Of a stretch of 51,280 bases of DNA, positions 42,195 through 49,702 are shown piece by piece. The stretch is from Acidobacteria bacterium 28-9 (GTDB lineage Bacteria; Acidobacteriota; Blastocatellia; Pyrinomonadales; Pyrinomonadaceae). The position numbers were made by a program, and so were the translations under genes. Each line of letters opens with the position of its first letter. The first letter of the stretch is position 1. Below the pieces are notes generated by a model. It worked only from the letters and a program-made list of their open reading frames with translations. It did no database searches and was not told the origin of the DNA. The stretch covers positions 1-51,280 of the forward strand of contig MWYY01000039.1 in the NCBI GenBank assembly GCA_002050355.1, given 5' to 3'.

Positions 42195-43277
42195 ATGTTT
42201 ATAAAAAGCAATTCTTTAAAATTATCCGTATTCTCCCTTTTTTTATTCGCGTTATTTTTCAGCGGCTGCGGCAGTTTTGTCAAAACAAAAGACAATAAAC
42301 GCCCGACGCTTTTGAAGACGGAAAACGCCGCGGAAGCTGATTTGATAAGCGAAGTAAATCGCTATTCAAAAGTCAATTCGATGCGCGCGAAGATGGATTT
42401 AAAGTTTGAAGACAATTCTTTCGCCGAACTCGGTATTGCGGAAAAATACAGAACGGCGGACGGCGAAATCGTCGTTCAGCGTCCGGCAAATATTTTGTTG
42501 AAAGTTCAAGTTCCGGTTCTCAAAACCGATGTTGTGCAGATGACTTCGGACGGTGAAAAGTTTCGCGTGGCAATTTTGGAAGACGGTTCGGGCGGAAAAT
42601 ACAAAAAGTTTGTTTTAGGCACGAACAACGCCGATTATTCCGTTTTGCAAGAGCAAGTCCAGAAAATGGATTTGGACGGGAACGGAAAAATGATAAAGCA
42701 AAACGTCAACGCCTTTTCCAATCTTCGTCCGCAGCATTTTACCGACGCGATGTTGATGCGTCCCGTCAACATGGCAAATAATCTCTACGTTCAGAGCACG
42801 ATTTTGCAGGAAGAAGAAAACACAGACGTAGCGAAAAAATCGCCGCTTCTCAGAGTTTTGCGCGGATATTATCTGCTCGATGAAATTCACAAAAACGATG
42901 ACGGAACATCGAGCGTTCTGCGCCGTTTTTGGTTCGACCGGGTCGGCACGATTCGATTGGCGCGACAGCAAATTTTTGATAACAAAGGCGAAATCGAATC
43001 CGATATTGTTTACGGAAACACGGGAAATTTGTCGGATACGGGCGAATATAACAAATTGCCGTTGCAGATTGAAGTTACGCGCCCTAAAGAAAAATACAAA
43101 ATGAAGCTGACTTATCAAACACCTGAAACTGTAACAATCGGTAAAACTTTTCCACAGGACGCTTTTGTGCTGAAAAATACTTGGAGTTTGCAGGAAGTTG
43201 ATTTGGATAAAAAATTGCAGGAAGCCGCAAGCCGTAAACCGATGGGCGAGAATCAAAACGCTTGGACACAAAAATAA
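42195..43277 (+). CDS. Lipoprotein of the DUF4292/LolB-like type
   Basis: A 360-residue protein whose signal peptide ends in FFSGC (lipobox), so a lipidated envelope protein. The body shows a LolA/LolB-like beta-sheet pattern: VNSMRAKMDLKFEDNS, LGIAEKYRTADGEIVVQRPANILLKVQVP, VQMTSDGEKFRVAI and RFWFDRVGTIRLARQQIFDNKGEIESDIVYGN. I chose the ATG at 42195 (MFIKSNSLKLS) because it places the positive residues just before the hydrophobic core; a longer frame adds 25 residues. Neighbours are a LolD-like ATPase and a LolA-like protein, hinting at lipoprotein or lipid carriage. The function is not proven. Confidence 0.75.
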   Translation: MFIKSNSLKLSVFSLFLFALFFSGCGSFVKTKDNKRPTLLKTENAAEADLISEVNRYSKVNSMRAKMDLKFEDNSFAELGIAEKYRTADGEIVVQRPANILLKVQVPVLKTDVVQMTSDGEKFRVAILEDGSGGKYKKFVLGTNNADYSVLQEQVQKMDLDGNGKMIKQNVNAFSNLRPQHFTDAMLMRPVNMANNLYVQSTILQEEENTDVAKKSPLLRVLRGYYLLDEIHKNDDGTSSVLRRFWFDRVGTIRLARQQIFDNKGEIESDIVYGNTGNLSDTGEYNKLPLQIEVTRPKEKYKMKLTYQTPETVTIGKTFPQDAFVLKNTWSLQEVDLDKKLQEAASRKPMGENQNAWTQK

Positions 43278-43372
43278 TTTTGTAAAGAACTTTTGCCTGC
43301 CGATGCTGAACAAGACACATAGAAAATTTTTATGCTTGTCAGTCTGCCGTATCGAACGTCAAATCTTGTTTG

Positions 43373-44056
43373 ATGAAAACAATTCTCAAAACGGAAAATC
43401 TAACAAAAATCTACAAAGTCGGAAAAGTCGAAACCCACGCTTTGCGCGATGTTTCGCTTGAAGTCGAACAGGGCGAATTCGTCGCCGTAATGGGACAATC
43501 CGGTTGTGGAAAATCAACACTGCTGCATCTTTTGGGTGGACTTCTTTCACCGACAAGCGGGAAAATCATCATTGACGGCGAAGATTTATCGCAGGTTTCG
43601 GACGCGCGGCGCACCGACATTCGCCGTCGCAAAATCGGTTTTGTTTTCCAGCGTTTTAATCTTTTTCCGACACTGACGGCGGACGGCAATTTGCGTCTGG
43701 CGGAGCGAATTCATACGGGCAACGGCAGCGGCGGAAGCGCGGAAAATCGCCGCGAAGTTTTGCGTCTTTTGAAATTGGAAGATAAAATGCACAACAAACC
43801 GCTCGAATTATCCGGCGGCGAGCAGCAGCGAGTCGCATTAGCGCGCGCGGTTATCAACAATCCGGCAATTATTTTGGCGGACGAGCCGACGGGAAATCTC
43901 GACACGGAAAATTCAAAAATCGTTTTGAATATGTTTCGGGAACTAAACCGGCGTTTGAACCAGACGATTATTATGATTACGCACAACCCGGACGCCGCCG
44001 AAAACTGCAACCGCATTGTGCGTATGCGAGACGGAAAGATTGTGGAAAACGGATAA
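43373..44056 (+). CDS. ABC transporter ATP-binding protein, LolD/MacB type
   Basis: A 227-residue ATPase of the o228/LolD/MacB class: [23 protein letters not shown] (Walker A near residue 41), the Q-loop [14 protein letters not shown], the signature [14 protein letters not shown] near 144, Walker [13 protein letters not shown] and the H-loop IMITHNP. The fast-conserved FNLFPTLT and [10 protein letters not shown] wording places it with lipoprotein-releasing or macrolide-export systems. No permease gene (LolC/E or MacB-like) is adjacent, which is unusual; the next gene encodes a 98-residue protein with one span. Confidence 0.9.
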   Translation: MKTILKTENLTKIYKVGKVETHALRDVSLEVEQGEFVAVMGQSGCGKSTLLHLLGGLLSPTSGKIIIDGEDLSQVSDARRTDIRRRKIGFVFQRFNLFPTLTADGNLRLAERIHTGNGSGGSAENRREVLRLLKLEDKMHNKPLELSGGEQQRVALARAVINNPAIILADEPTGNLDTENSKIVLNMFRELNRRLNQTIIMITHNPDAAENCNRIVRMRDGKIVENG

Positions 44057-44075
44057 CGAAAAGTGGGAAGACGCA

Positions 44076-44110
44076 ACTGACCACCGACCCCTGACTACTG
44101 ACTACTGACC
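44076..44110. repeat. Heptad array just upstream of the 98-aa gene
   Basis: Five contiguous units ACTGACC, ACCGACC, CCTGACT, ACTGACT and ACTGACC at 44076-44110, three bases before the next ATG, occupying the position of its ribosome binding site. Confidence 0.8.
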
Positions 44111-44113
44111 GCT

Positions 44114-44410
44114 ATGTTGAAGGACATCCTACTTTGGAAATACGAACGCGCCAGCCCGCAATGGGATGTTCTTTGTATTTTGTGTCTGGCTTTTATCTTT
44201 CTGACGCCGAAGGCTTGGTTCGACAAAAAGGAAACTCTTGCAACTCAAACCGCGCGTTTAATCGTCAAAGCCGAAGACTTTTCGCCGGAAAAGAGCGAGA
44301 TGGAAAAACGAGTAAAAGATTTTAGCGGAAATCAAAACGCCGAAATTCTCGGTTGGCGCGAAAAGAAAAACGCTCGCGGCGAAACGATTTATGAAATTGA
44401 CATCCGCTAA
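44114..44410 (+). CDS. Small single-span membrane protein, function unknown
   Basis: A 98-residue protein. Residues about 18-35 (WDVLCILCLAFIFLTPKAWF) form a membrane span, preceded by LLWKYERASPQ. The rest is hydrophilic, ending in WREKKNARGETIYEIDIR. I do not recognise a family. It lies between a LolD-like ATPase and a LolA-like protein on the same strand, with heptad elements on both sides, so it could be a small partner of that system. No standard ribosome binding site precedes it because the space is filled by the heptad array. Confidence 0.6.
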   Translation: MLKDILLWKYERASPQWDVLCILCLAFIFLTPKAWFDKKETLATQTARLIVKAEDFSPEKSEMEKRVKDFSGNQNAEILGWREKKNARGETIYEIDIR

Positions 44411-44414
44411 AGTT

Positions 44415-44487
44415 AGGTTATAGATAGTAGGTTTCGGGTGTTAGTAAAGATATTGTTCTAACACCCAAAACCTACTATCTGACACCT
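44415..44487. repeat. Long heptad-based hairpin upstream of the LolA-like gene
   Basis: The left arm (44417-44445) and right arm (44458-44486) are complementary over 29 positions with about four mismatches; the inner 23 positions have one. The loop is about 12 bases. Both arms split into 7-base units, for example AGGTTAT, AGATAGT on the left and AACACCC, AAAACCT on the right. T-richness after the right arm (CCTTTT) might also let it attenuate transcription. Confidence 0.85.
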
Positions 44488-44507
44488 TTTATATGGAGTT
44501 ATATTAT

Positions 44508-45209
44508 ATGAAAATATTTTTAAGATTAGGTTTTTTGGCAATTGCACTAACCTTCTTTTTTAACACATTTGCCGTAACCGAAACCAAAGCGCAAAACGTT
44601 ATTCCCGAAATTCTAAAACGAATGGAAAATAATCGTTTACTGTTAAAAACGCTTCGGGCAAACGTTGCGATGGACAAATACAATCCGCAGTTGGACGTTC
44701 ACGACCTAAATCAAGGAAGCGTAATTTATCTGCCGGGAAAAACTCAACGCGATATGTATATCAGAATTGATTGGACGAAGCCTGTGCAGGAACAACTTGC
44801 AGTTATCAAGGGCGAATATACGCTTTACCGTCCGCGTCTGGGTCAAGCTATCACAGGTAAAGTAGATTCGGCAAAAAACAGTGCCGGTGCCGGCAACGCG
44901 CTGGCGTTTATGAGTATGTCGAAAGAGCAGTTGAAAGCTAATTACAACGTCAAATATCTCGGAGAAGAAAGGGTTAGCAGCGGCACTCCTACCTGGCATC
45001 TTGAACTAACTCCAAAAGCGGCTGGGAAATATAAATCAGCAGAGATTTGGATTGACGGAGACGGAATGCCGATTCAGGCTAAAGTCATCGAAAACAACAA
45101 CGACGCGACAACCGTTTTGCTGTCGAATCTGCAAAGGAATGCGACGATTAACGCCAAAGTATTTACGATTGATTATCCAAAGAAATCAACAAAAATTATC
45201 AAAGGCTAA
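44508..45209 (+). CDS. LolA-like periplasmic outer-membrane lipoprotein carrier
   Basis: A 233-residue protein with a signal peptide (residues 1-29, cut near ETKAQ). The LolA-like body includes ILKRMENNRLLLKTLRANVAMDKYN, then QGSVIYLPGKTQRDMYIRIDWTKPVQEQLAVIKGEYTLYRP, TPKAAGKYKSAEIWIDGDGMPIQAKVIE and a closing strand. GGAG 9 bases before the ATG at 44508 sets the start. It probably ferries lipoproteins or lipids across the periplasm. Other members of this fold act in lipid traffic, so the exact cargo is open. Confidence 0.8.
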   Translation: MKIFLRLGFLAIALTFFFNTFAVTETKAQNVIPEILKRMENNRLLLKTLRANVAMDKYNPQLDVHDLNQGSVIYLPGKTQRDMYIRIDWTKPVQEQLAVIKGEYTLYRPRLGQAITGKVDSAKNSAGAGNALAFMSMSKEQLKANYNVKYLGEERVSSGTPTWHLELTPKAAGKYKSAEIWIDGDGMPIQAKVIENNNDATTVLLSNLQRNATINAKVFTIDYPKKSTKIIKG

Positions 45210-45233
45210 TAATTAAAGCTCAACAAATTGTTT

Positions 45234-45269
45234 CAAAAGGTTTTGGCTATTGCGTGTCAAAGCCTTTTG
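45234..45269. terminator. Weak terminator-like hairpin after the LolA-like gene
   Basis: CAAAAGG at 45234-45240 pairs with CCTTTTG at 45263-45269, with a partly paired interior (TTTG/CAAA). No strong T-run follows, so efficiency is doubtful. Confidence 0.4.
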
Positions 45270-45347
45270 CGTTTGAAAATAAACGACTTGGAATTTATAA
45301 TTACAAGTTTAACATCTGACGAGAATTTTCAGAGGAGCAGCAGATAA

Positions 45348-46373
45348 ATGCCGAAGGCAAGTAGTTTTAGTCGTTTCACGCGCGGTGTGCGGCACACGGT
45401 TCGCGCGTTTGCGTCAACTAAACATCCGGTTCTGGTTCACATCGTTCCGATGCGGCGGTGTAATTTGTCCTGCACTTATTGCAACGAATATGACAAAACT
45501 AGTGAACCGGTGCCGATTGATGTGATGCTCAAGCGCATTGACAAACTTGCCGAATTTGGAAGTTCAGTTATCACAATCTCCGGCGGCGAGCCGATGATGC
45601 ACCCAGAAATCTACGACATCATCGCGCGCATTCGCCGACACGGAATGATTGCCGGTCTTATCTCCAACGGTTATTATTTTCAACCGGAAAAAGTCAAAAA
45701 ATTAAACGAAGTTGGACTTGATTATCTGCAAATCTCGATTGATAACGTCAATCCCGATGAAGTATCGAAAAAGAGTTTAAAGGTTTTGGACGCGAAACTC
45801 GTCAATTTGCGTGACTACGCAAAATTCAAAGTAAATATCAATTCGGTTGTCGGCGGCGGTGTGGCAAATCCCGAAGAAGCATTGATTATTGCCAATCGTG
45901 CGATTGAACTCGGATTTTCTTCAACTGTCGGCGTAATTCACGACGGCGACGGTTTGATAAAAGGTTTGACGACGCGCGAAAGGGAAGTTTATAAAGAAAT
46001 CAAAGCTAAAGGAACAAGCAGCTACGCGCGCTGGAATTGGTTTCAGGACAACCTCGTTGACGGCAAGGAATACGAATGGCGCTGCCGCGCCGGCGCGAGG
46101 TATTTGTATGTCGACGAAGCGGGAATTGTTAGTTGGTGTTCGCAGCAACGCGGAACACCCGGAATTCCTTTGCTCGAATACACACACGAAGATATGCGGC
46201 GCGAATACATCACAGAAAAATGGTGCGCGCCGACCTGCACGATTCAATGCGTACACCAGGTTGGACATCTCGACGCCTGGCGCGACCCGCAAATCTCCAT
46301 CGGCGATTACAACAAACGCAATGGCAAAGGATTGAAGAAAGAAATAATTTCTCAAGTTCTGAGCGCGGAATAA
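45348..46373 (+). CDS. Radical SAM protein with a SPASM-like C-terminal cysteine region
   Basis: A 341-residue radical SAM enzyme. The [4Fe-4S] motif CNLSCTYC is at Cys38, Cys42 and Cys45, followed by [18 protein letters not shown] (the GGEP SAM-binding motif) and [10 protein letters not shown]. Later cysteines in [24 protein letters not shown] and [15 protein letters not shown] can hold one or two auxiliary clusters in a SPASM/twitch-like arrangement. The reaction is unknown; no peptide substrate or cognate partner gene is obvious. GAGGAGCAG precedes the ATG. The FMN reductase gene begins 19 bases later on the same strand. Confidence 0.88.
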   Translation: MPKASSFSRFTRGVRHTVRAFASTKHPVLVHIVPMRRCNLSCTYCNEYDKTSEPVPIDVMLKRIDKLAEFGSSVITISGGEPMMHPEIYDIIARIRRHGMIAGLISNGYYFQPEKVKKLNEVGLDYLQISIDNVNPDEVSKKSLKVLDAKLVNLRDYAKFKVNINSVVGGGVANPEEALIIANRAIELGFSSTVGVIHDGDGLIKGLTTREREVYKEIKAKGTSSYARWNWFQDNLVDGKEYEWRCRAGARYLYVDEAGIVSWCSQQRGTPGIPLLEYTHEDMRREYITEKWCAPTCTIQCVHQVGHLDAWRDPQISIGDYNKRNGKGLKKEIISQVLSAE

Positions 46374-46392
46374 ATTTTTCTTAACGATAATT

Positions 46393-46974
46393 GTGCCCGA
46401 AAATAAATTATTTCTGCCGATTCTTCTCGGAACAAACCGCAAAGGTCGTCAAAGCGAAAACGTCGCCAAATGGTTGTTCGGTAAAATGAATGAGCGCGAA
46501 GATGTTGAAACAAAGTTTTTCGACGTGCGCGATTTCAAATTGCCGCAGGATGATTACGGAACGGCAATCGGCAAAGATTTTCCAGAATGGCGCGATGCGA
46601 TTATCAAAGCAGACGGTTTGGTCGTTGTCGCTCCTGAATACAATCACGCTTATCCGGGAAGTATGAAGAGTGTTTTGGATTTGCTTCTTAAAGAATACAT
46701 TCACAAAGCCGTCGCGCTGGTCGGTGTTTCAGCTTCACCTTGGGGCGGAACGCGCGTCGTCGAAGCGTGCGTTCCGATGGTCAGAGAATTGGGTTTAGCC
46801 GTTACATTCAGAGATTTGAATTTTCCGCAGGTGCAGAATAAATTTGACGAAAGCGGCAATCTGCTAGATGAAAAATACGACAAATTCGTCGTTGATTTTC
46901 TGGACGAATTAGTCTGGATGAGCGGCGCGCTTCGGTGGGGACGCGAGAATTTGCCGTCTAAACATCACGAATAA
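46393..46974 (+). CDS. NADPH-dependent FMN reductase family flavoprotein
   Basis: A 193-residue flavodoxin-fold reductase: LLGTNRKGRQSENVAKWL binds the FMN phosphate near the start, and VVVAPEYNHAYPGSMKSVLDLL is the family signature near residue 77. GVSASPWGGTRVVEACVPMV completes the fold. Relatives reduce quinones, azo dyes or chromate, or pass electrons to partner enzymes. Translation starts at GTG 46393; no ATG gives the complete fold. Closeness to the radical SAM gene could mean it serves as its electron donor, which is a guess. Confidence 0.85.
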   Translation: MPENKLFLPILLGTNRKGRQSENVAKWLFGKMNEREDVETKFFDVRDFKLPQDDYGTAIGKDFPEWRDAIIKADGLVVVAPEYNHAYPGSMKSVLDLLLKEYIHKAVALVGVSASPWGGTRVVEACVPMVRELGLAVTFRDLNFPQVQNKFDESGNLLDEKYDKFVVDFLDELVWMSGALRWGRENLPSKHHE

Positions 46975-47063
46975 ATCTCCGAAACTTGACTAAGCAAATT
47001 GTATATCCGATGCTGTTAATACAACATTTGTTTTAAAATAATCAAGGGAAGGAGAAACGAAAA

Positions 47064-47462
47064 ATGGCAGAAGCTACGGCAAAAAAATTTATTGATGCGC
47101 TTGGAAAATTAGAAGCCGAGCGCGATTTGGATACGATTTGCGCATTGTTTGCGGATGACTGCGACATTGCCAACGTGATAACCGAAGACAATGACCGACA
47201 GACCGGCGCACGCGAGTTCTGGCAAAGTTACCGCGACAATTTCGCGGATGTGAAATCAACTTTTCGCAACGAAATCATAGCGGACAATCGTGCCGCCCTT
47301 GAATGGGACACAACCGGCACAAGTTCGGAAGGAAACGAATTTGAATATGACGGCGTGAGCATTTTAGAAATCGAAGAGGATAAAATCACACGCTTTCGCG
47401 CCTTTTTTGACCCGAATAAATTGGGACGCCAAATCGTCGAAGGGAAAAAGCAGTCGGCTTAA
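47064..47462 (+). CDS. SnoaL/NTF2-like fold protein
   Basis: A 132-residue small alpha+beta protein of the NTF2/SnoaL type: FIDALGKLEAERDLDTICALFADDCDIANV, then GAREFWQSYRDNFADVKSTF, AALEWDTTGTSSEGNEFEYDGVSILEIEEDKITRFRAFFDP. The last segment is highly typical of the fold. Members bind small hydrophobic ligands or act as isomerases, cyclases or hydrolases; no catalytic assignment is possible. GGAAGGAGAAAC precedes the ATG. Confidence 0.82.
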   Translation: MAEATAKKFIDALGKLEAERDLDTICALFADDCDIANVITEDNDRQTGAREFWQSYRDNFADVKSTFRNEIIADNRAALEWDTTGTSSEGNEFEYDGVSILEIEEDKITRFRAFFDPNKLGRQIVEGKKQSA

Positions 47463-47471
47463 AACAAACGG

Positions 47472-47526
47472 ACAAAAAATAACCGGAAGTCTGATTTTAA
47501 TTTATCAAAACTTCCGGTCTGTTTTT
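47472..47526. terminator. Bidirectional terminator between convergent genes
   Basis: ACCGGAAGT at 47482-47490 pairs exactly with ACTTCCGGT at 47510-47518. Flanking CAAAAA and TTTTTG extend it and provide T-runs in both directions. It serves the NTF2-like gene and the metallohydrolase gene. Confidence 0.85.
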
Positions 47527-47543
47527 GTAGAATCGCTTGAAAT

Positions 47544-48416
47544 TTAGGCAGAAGCCTTTTGCTGTCGGCTTTCAGGAATTTCAAAATTATACGTTTCGCC
47601 GTGTGCCAGATAAACGATTTTCTCGCTCAAACCGGCTTCTTCGGCGGCGCGTTTGAAATCTTCGAGCGGCGATTTGAAAACGTCATAATCGTTGTAATGA
47701 ATAGGAATAACAGTTTCTGGACGAATCAATTTTATCGCTTCGACGCCTTCCTTGTCGTCCATCGTCAGCATCACGCCCATAATGCGCGTGCCGCCTAAAT
47801 GAATCAAGCCGAGGTCGATTTCGGGAAACCGATTGGGGATTTCCTTTAACTCGTCAAAAATCAGCGTATCGCCGGAAATATAAAGCCGCAAAAGACATTT
47901 TCCGTCCGCCGTTTCAAAATCCAAAATACTGCCCATCACATCCGGCAGTGCGAAATCAACCATCGCTGGACCGTGTTTGCCGGGCAGCGAAGTAATGCGG
48001 ACGCGCGCGCCGCCTTTGTTAAATTCTACCGTATCCCAAGTGTTTAGCCCGATACCGCCGCGAAAATTTCTCGCCTCCAATTCACCGATAGCTTGAACGG
48101 TCGTAACAATCGGCAAATCTTTGTCGAGTTTTTCTTCGACAATCTGGTCGAAATGGTCGCCGTGATAATGCGACAAAACGCAAAAATCAATGGGCGGTAA
48201 ATCTTCAATATTGATTGCCGGATTTGTCAGCCGTTCGCTCGTCAAACCGTAGCCGAGATGAACGTGGTCGCCTGCGTGCAGAAAATTCGGGTCGGTCAAA
48301 ATCGTAAAACCTGCAAAGCGAATAATAACGGTCGCCGTTCCGATAAAAAATACCGAGCCTTTATTTAAATCGGTATTTGAATTTGCGGACGCAGAAAGTT
48401 CGTGTATGTTCGTCAT
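47544..48416 (-). CDS. Metallo-beta-lactamase-fold hydrolase, UlaG-like
   Basis: A 290-residue protein of the metallo-beta-lactamase superfamily, closest in pattern to UlaG (L-ascorbate-6-phosphate lactonase) and YtkL-type hydrolases. GTATVIIRFAGFTILTDPNFL is followed by the metal motif LSHYHGDHFD near residue 106, then GKHGPA, LYISGDTLIF, GLIHLGGTRIMGVMLTMDDKEGVEAI and PIHYNDYDVFKSP. The substrate is unknown. The ATG at 48416 has AGGGAGA upstream; a 19-residue longer frame has no ribosome binding site. Confidence 0.87.
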   Translation of the reverse strand: MTNIHELSASANSNTDLNKGSVFFIGTATVIIRFAGFTILTDPNFLHAGDHVHLGYGLTSERLTNPAINIEDLPPIDFCVLSHYHGDHFDQIVEEKLDKDLPIVTTVQAIGELEARNFRGGIGLNTWDTVEFNKGGARVRITSLPGKHGPAMVDFALPDVMGSILDFETADGKCLLRLYISGDTLIFDELKEIPNRFPEIDLGLIHLGGTRIMGVMLTMDDKEGVEAIKLIRPETVIPIHYNDYDVFKSPLEDFKRAAEEAGLSEKIVYLAHGETYNFEIPESRQQKASA

Positions 48417-48729
48417 AAAAATCTCCCTTGTTCGTAAAATTATAAGTCGTCTTGTGTGAGAAAAACTTATCACATAAATTTTCTAACAAGCAAGGTTTCT
48501 TTGCGAAAATACAGTTACAGAGAAGATTGAAAGGCGTTTTTAACTGCCGCAAAACTTCAAGTATCGAACTGCATAAGAAAATAATCTGTATTATAAATAT
48601 TTTTTATAACACAAAAACCGGGCGCCGTATCGAGTAATACTTTCTGCTTTTTACTCAAAAAGGAATAATATAAGATTATTGCCGTTTCAACATAATCAGT
48701 AGTTCGATGCTTTCGTGTCGCGGAGAAAA
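48417..48729. other. 313-bp divergent intergenic region
   Basis: It contains promoters for the two outward genes, presumably. I see AT-rich stretches and no RNA gene, repeat or known regulatory site. GGAG at 48722-48725 precedes the start of the next gene. Confidence 0.4.
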
Positions 48730-49590
48730 ATGTTTATGATTTCAACTGCCTTTCAAAAATTTGGTATTTCATTGGTCATAGTTTTAGTGTTTGCATTTTC
48801 CGGTGCTACGGCTCAGGAGAAAGATGCAAGCATAATGACATTCGACGAATATGCAAAGGTGCGTCACGGCTACCCGTATATTGTCGAGATGCAGATTGGC
48901 AAAGGTGCGCTGCTCTATTTTGGCGCACAGCACACCTTCGACCCGAAAAATGCTCAAATCGCGCAAATCGAAAAGCGATGGAAAGAATTTCGTCCCACCG
49001 TCGCGTATAACGAAGGCGGCAATCCGTCGGTGTCGAAAACCGTTGAAGAAACCGTGAGCAAAAGCGGCGAGGCAGGGTTAGTGCGGTATCTTGCTGCGCG
49101 TGACAAAATTTCGGCGTTAAGCCTTGAGCCAAGCCGAGCCGACGAAGCCGCGATGTTGCTCAAAACTTACACGCCCGAACAAGTCAAAGTTTTTTATGCG
49201 TTGCGTCCCATTTCGCAGTTCAGGAAGCGCAAGAATGATGAAACGATTGAGGTTTTTATGACGAATGTGCTTGGCTTTTTATCTCGCATTCTTGGATTGG
49301 AAGGCGCACCTAATTCTATCGTCGAACTTGATAAAAGCTGTCTGTGGTTATCGCCGCAGTTGAAGGATTGGCGCACAGTCGAGCAAAGTTGGTTTGATCC
49401 AGTTGCGTCGCACGCCTACACAAATCAGATAGCCCGTTTATCGAGCGAGTTTCGAGATTTGCATATGGTTAAACTGTTGATTGACGAAGTAAAACAGGGC
49501 AAGCGCGTTTTTGCGGTTGTTGGGGGCAGTCACGTCGTGATGCAAGAGCGTGTGCTTAGAGCAGCATTAAAGAGTGCGCCTCATAAATAA
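48730..49590 (+). CDS. TraB/GumN-like secreted protein
   Basis: A 286-residue protein with a signal peptide (residues about 5-33, cut near GATAQ). ALLYFGAQHTFDPKNAQIAQIEKRWKEFRPTVAYNEGG and the closing RVFAVVGGSHVVMQERVL are the two ends of the Tiki/TraB/GumN-like fold, with His, Asp and Glu residues that chelate metal in Tiki proteases. Members may be metalloproteases, but the activity of bacterial ones is uncertain. Starts at 48730 and 48736 are both possible (spacing 4 and 10 from GGAG); a GTG at 48715 is less likely. The 112 bases after it are more GC-rich and hold no gene. Confidence 0.7.
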   Translation: MFMISTAFQKFGISLVIVLVFAFSGATAQEKDASIMTFDEYAKVRHGYPYIVEMQIGKGALLYFGAQHTFDPKNAQIAQIEKRWKEFRPTVAYNEGGNPSVSKTVEETVSKSGEAGLVRYLAARDKISALSLEPSRADEAAMLLKTYTPEQVKVFYALRPISQFRKRKNDETIEVFMTNVLGFLSRILGLEGAPNSIVELDKSCLWLSPQLKDWRTVEQSWFDPVASHAYTNQIARLSSEFRDLHMVKLLIDEVKQGKRVFAVVGGSHVVMQERVLRAALKSAPHK

Positions 49591-49702
49591 ACGCCGCATC
49601 GGACAATTCATGGGACGTGCGGGTGCGGGCAGCGACTTTCACTAAGCGTTTGTGTGTTGCTGATTCGCCGCTGCGTCAATTTTACGTTAGACAATTATAA
49701 AA

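Noticed and set aside
15994..47526. Reading all hairpins as Rho-independent terminators
   Set aside because: Only those at 15994, 42026 and 47472 have a good stem with a T-run. The heptad hairpins at 23708, 28402, 36086 and 37700 lie between genes of one operon and lack a T-run, so they are listed as repeats.
49591..49702. Possible integron attC site ending in GTTAGAC (49686-49692) after the TraB/GumN-like gene
   Set aside because: The right-hand core fits GTTRRRY and ACAATTCAT is cassette-like, but no matching left core RYYYAAC, no complementary arms, no integrase and no upstream attC were found.
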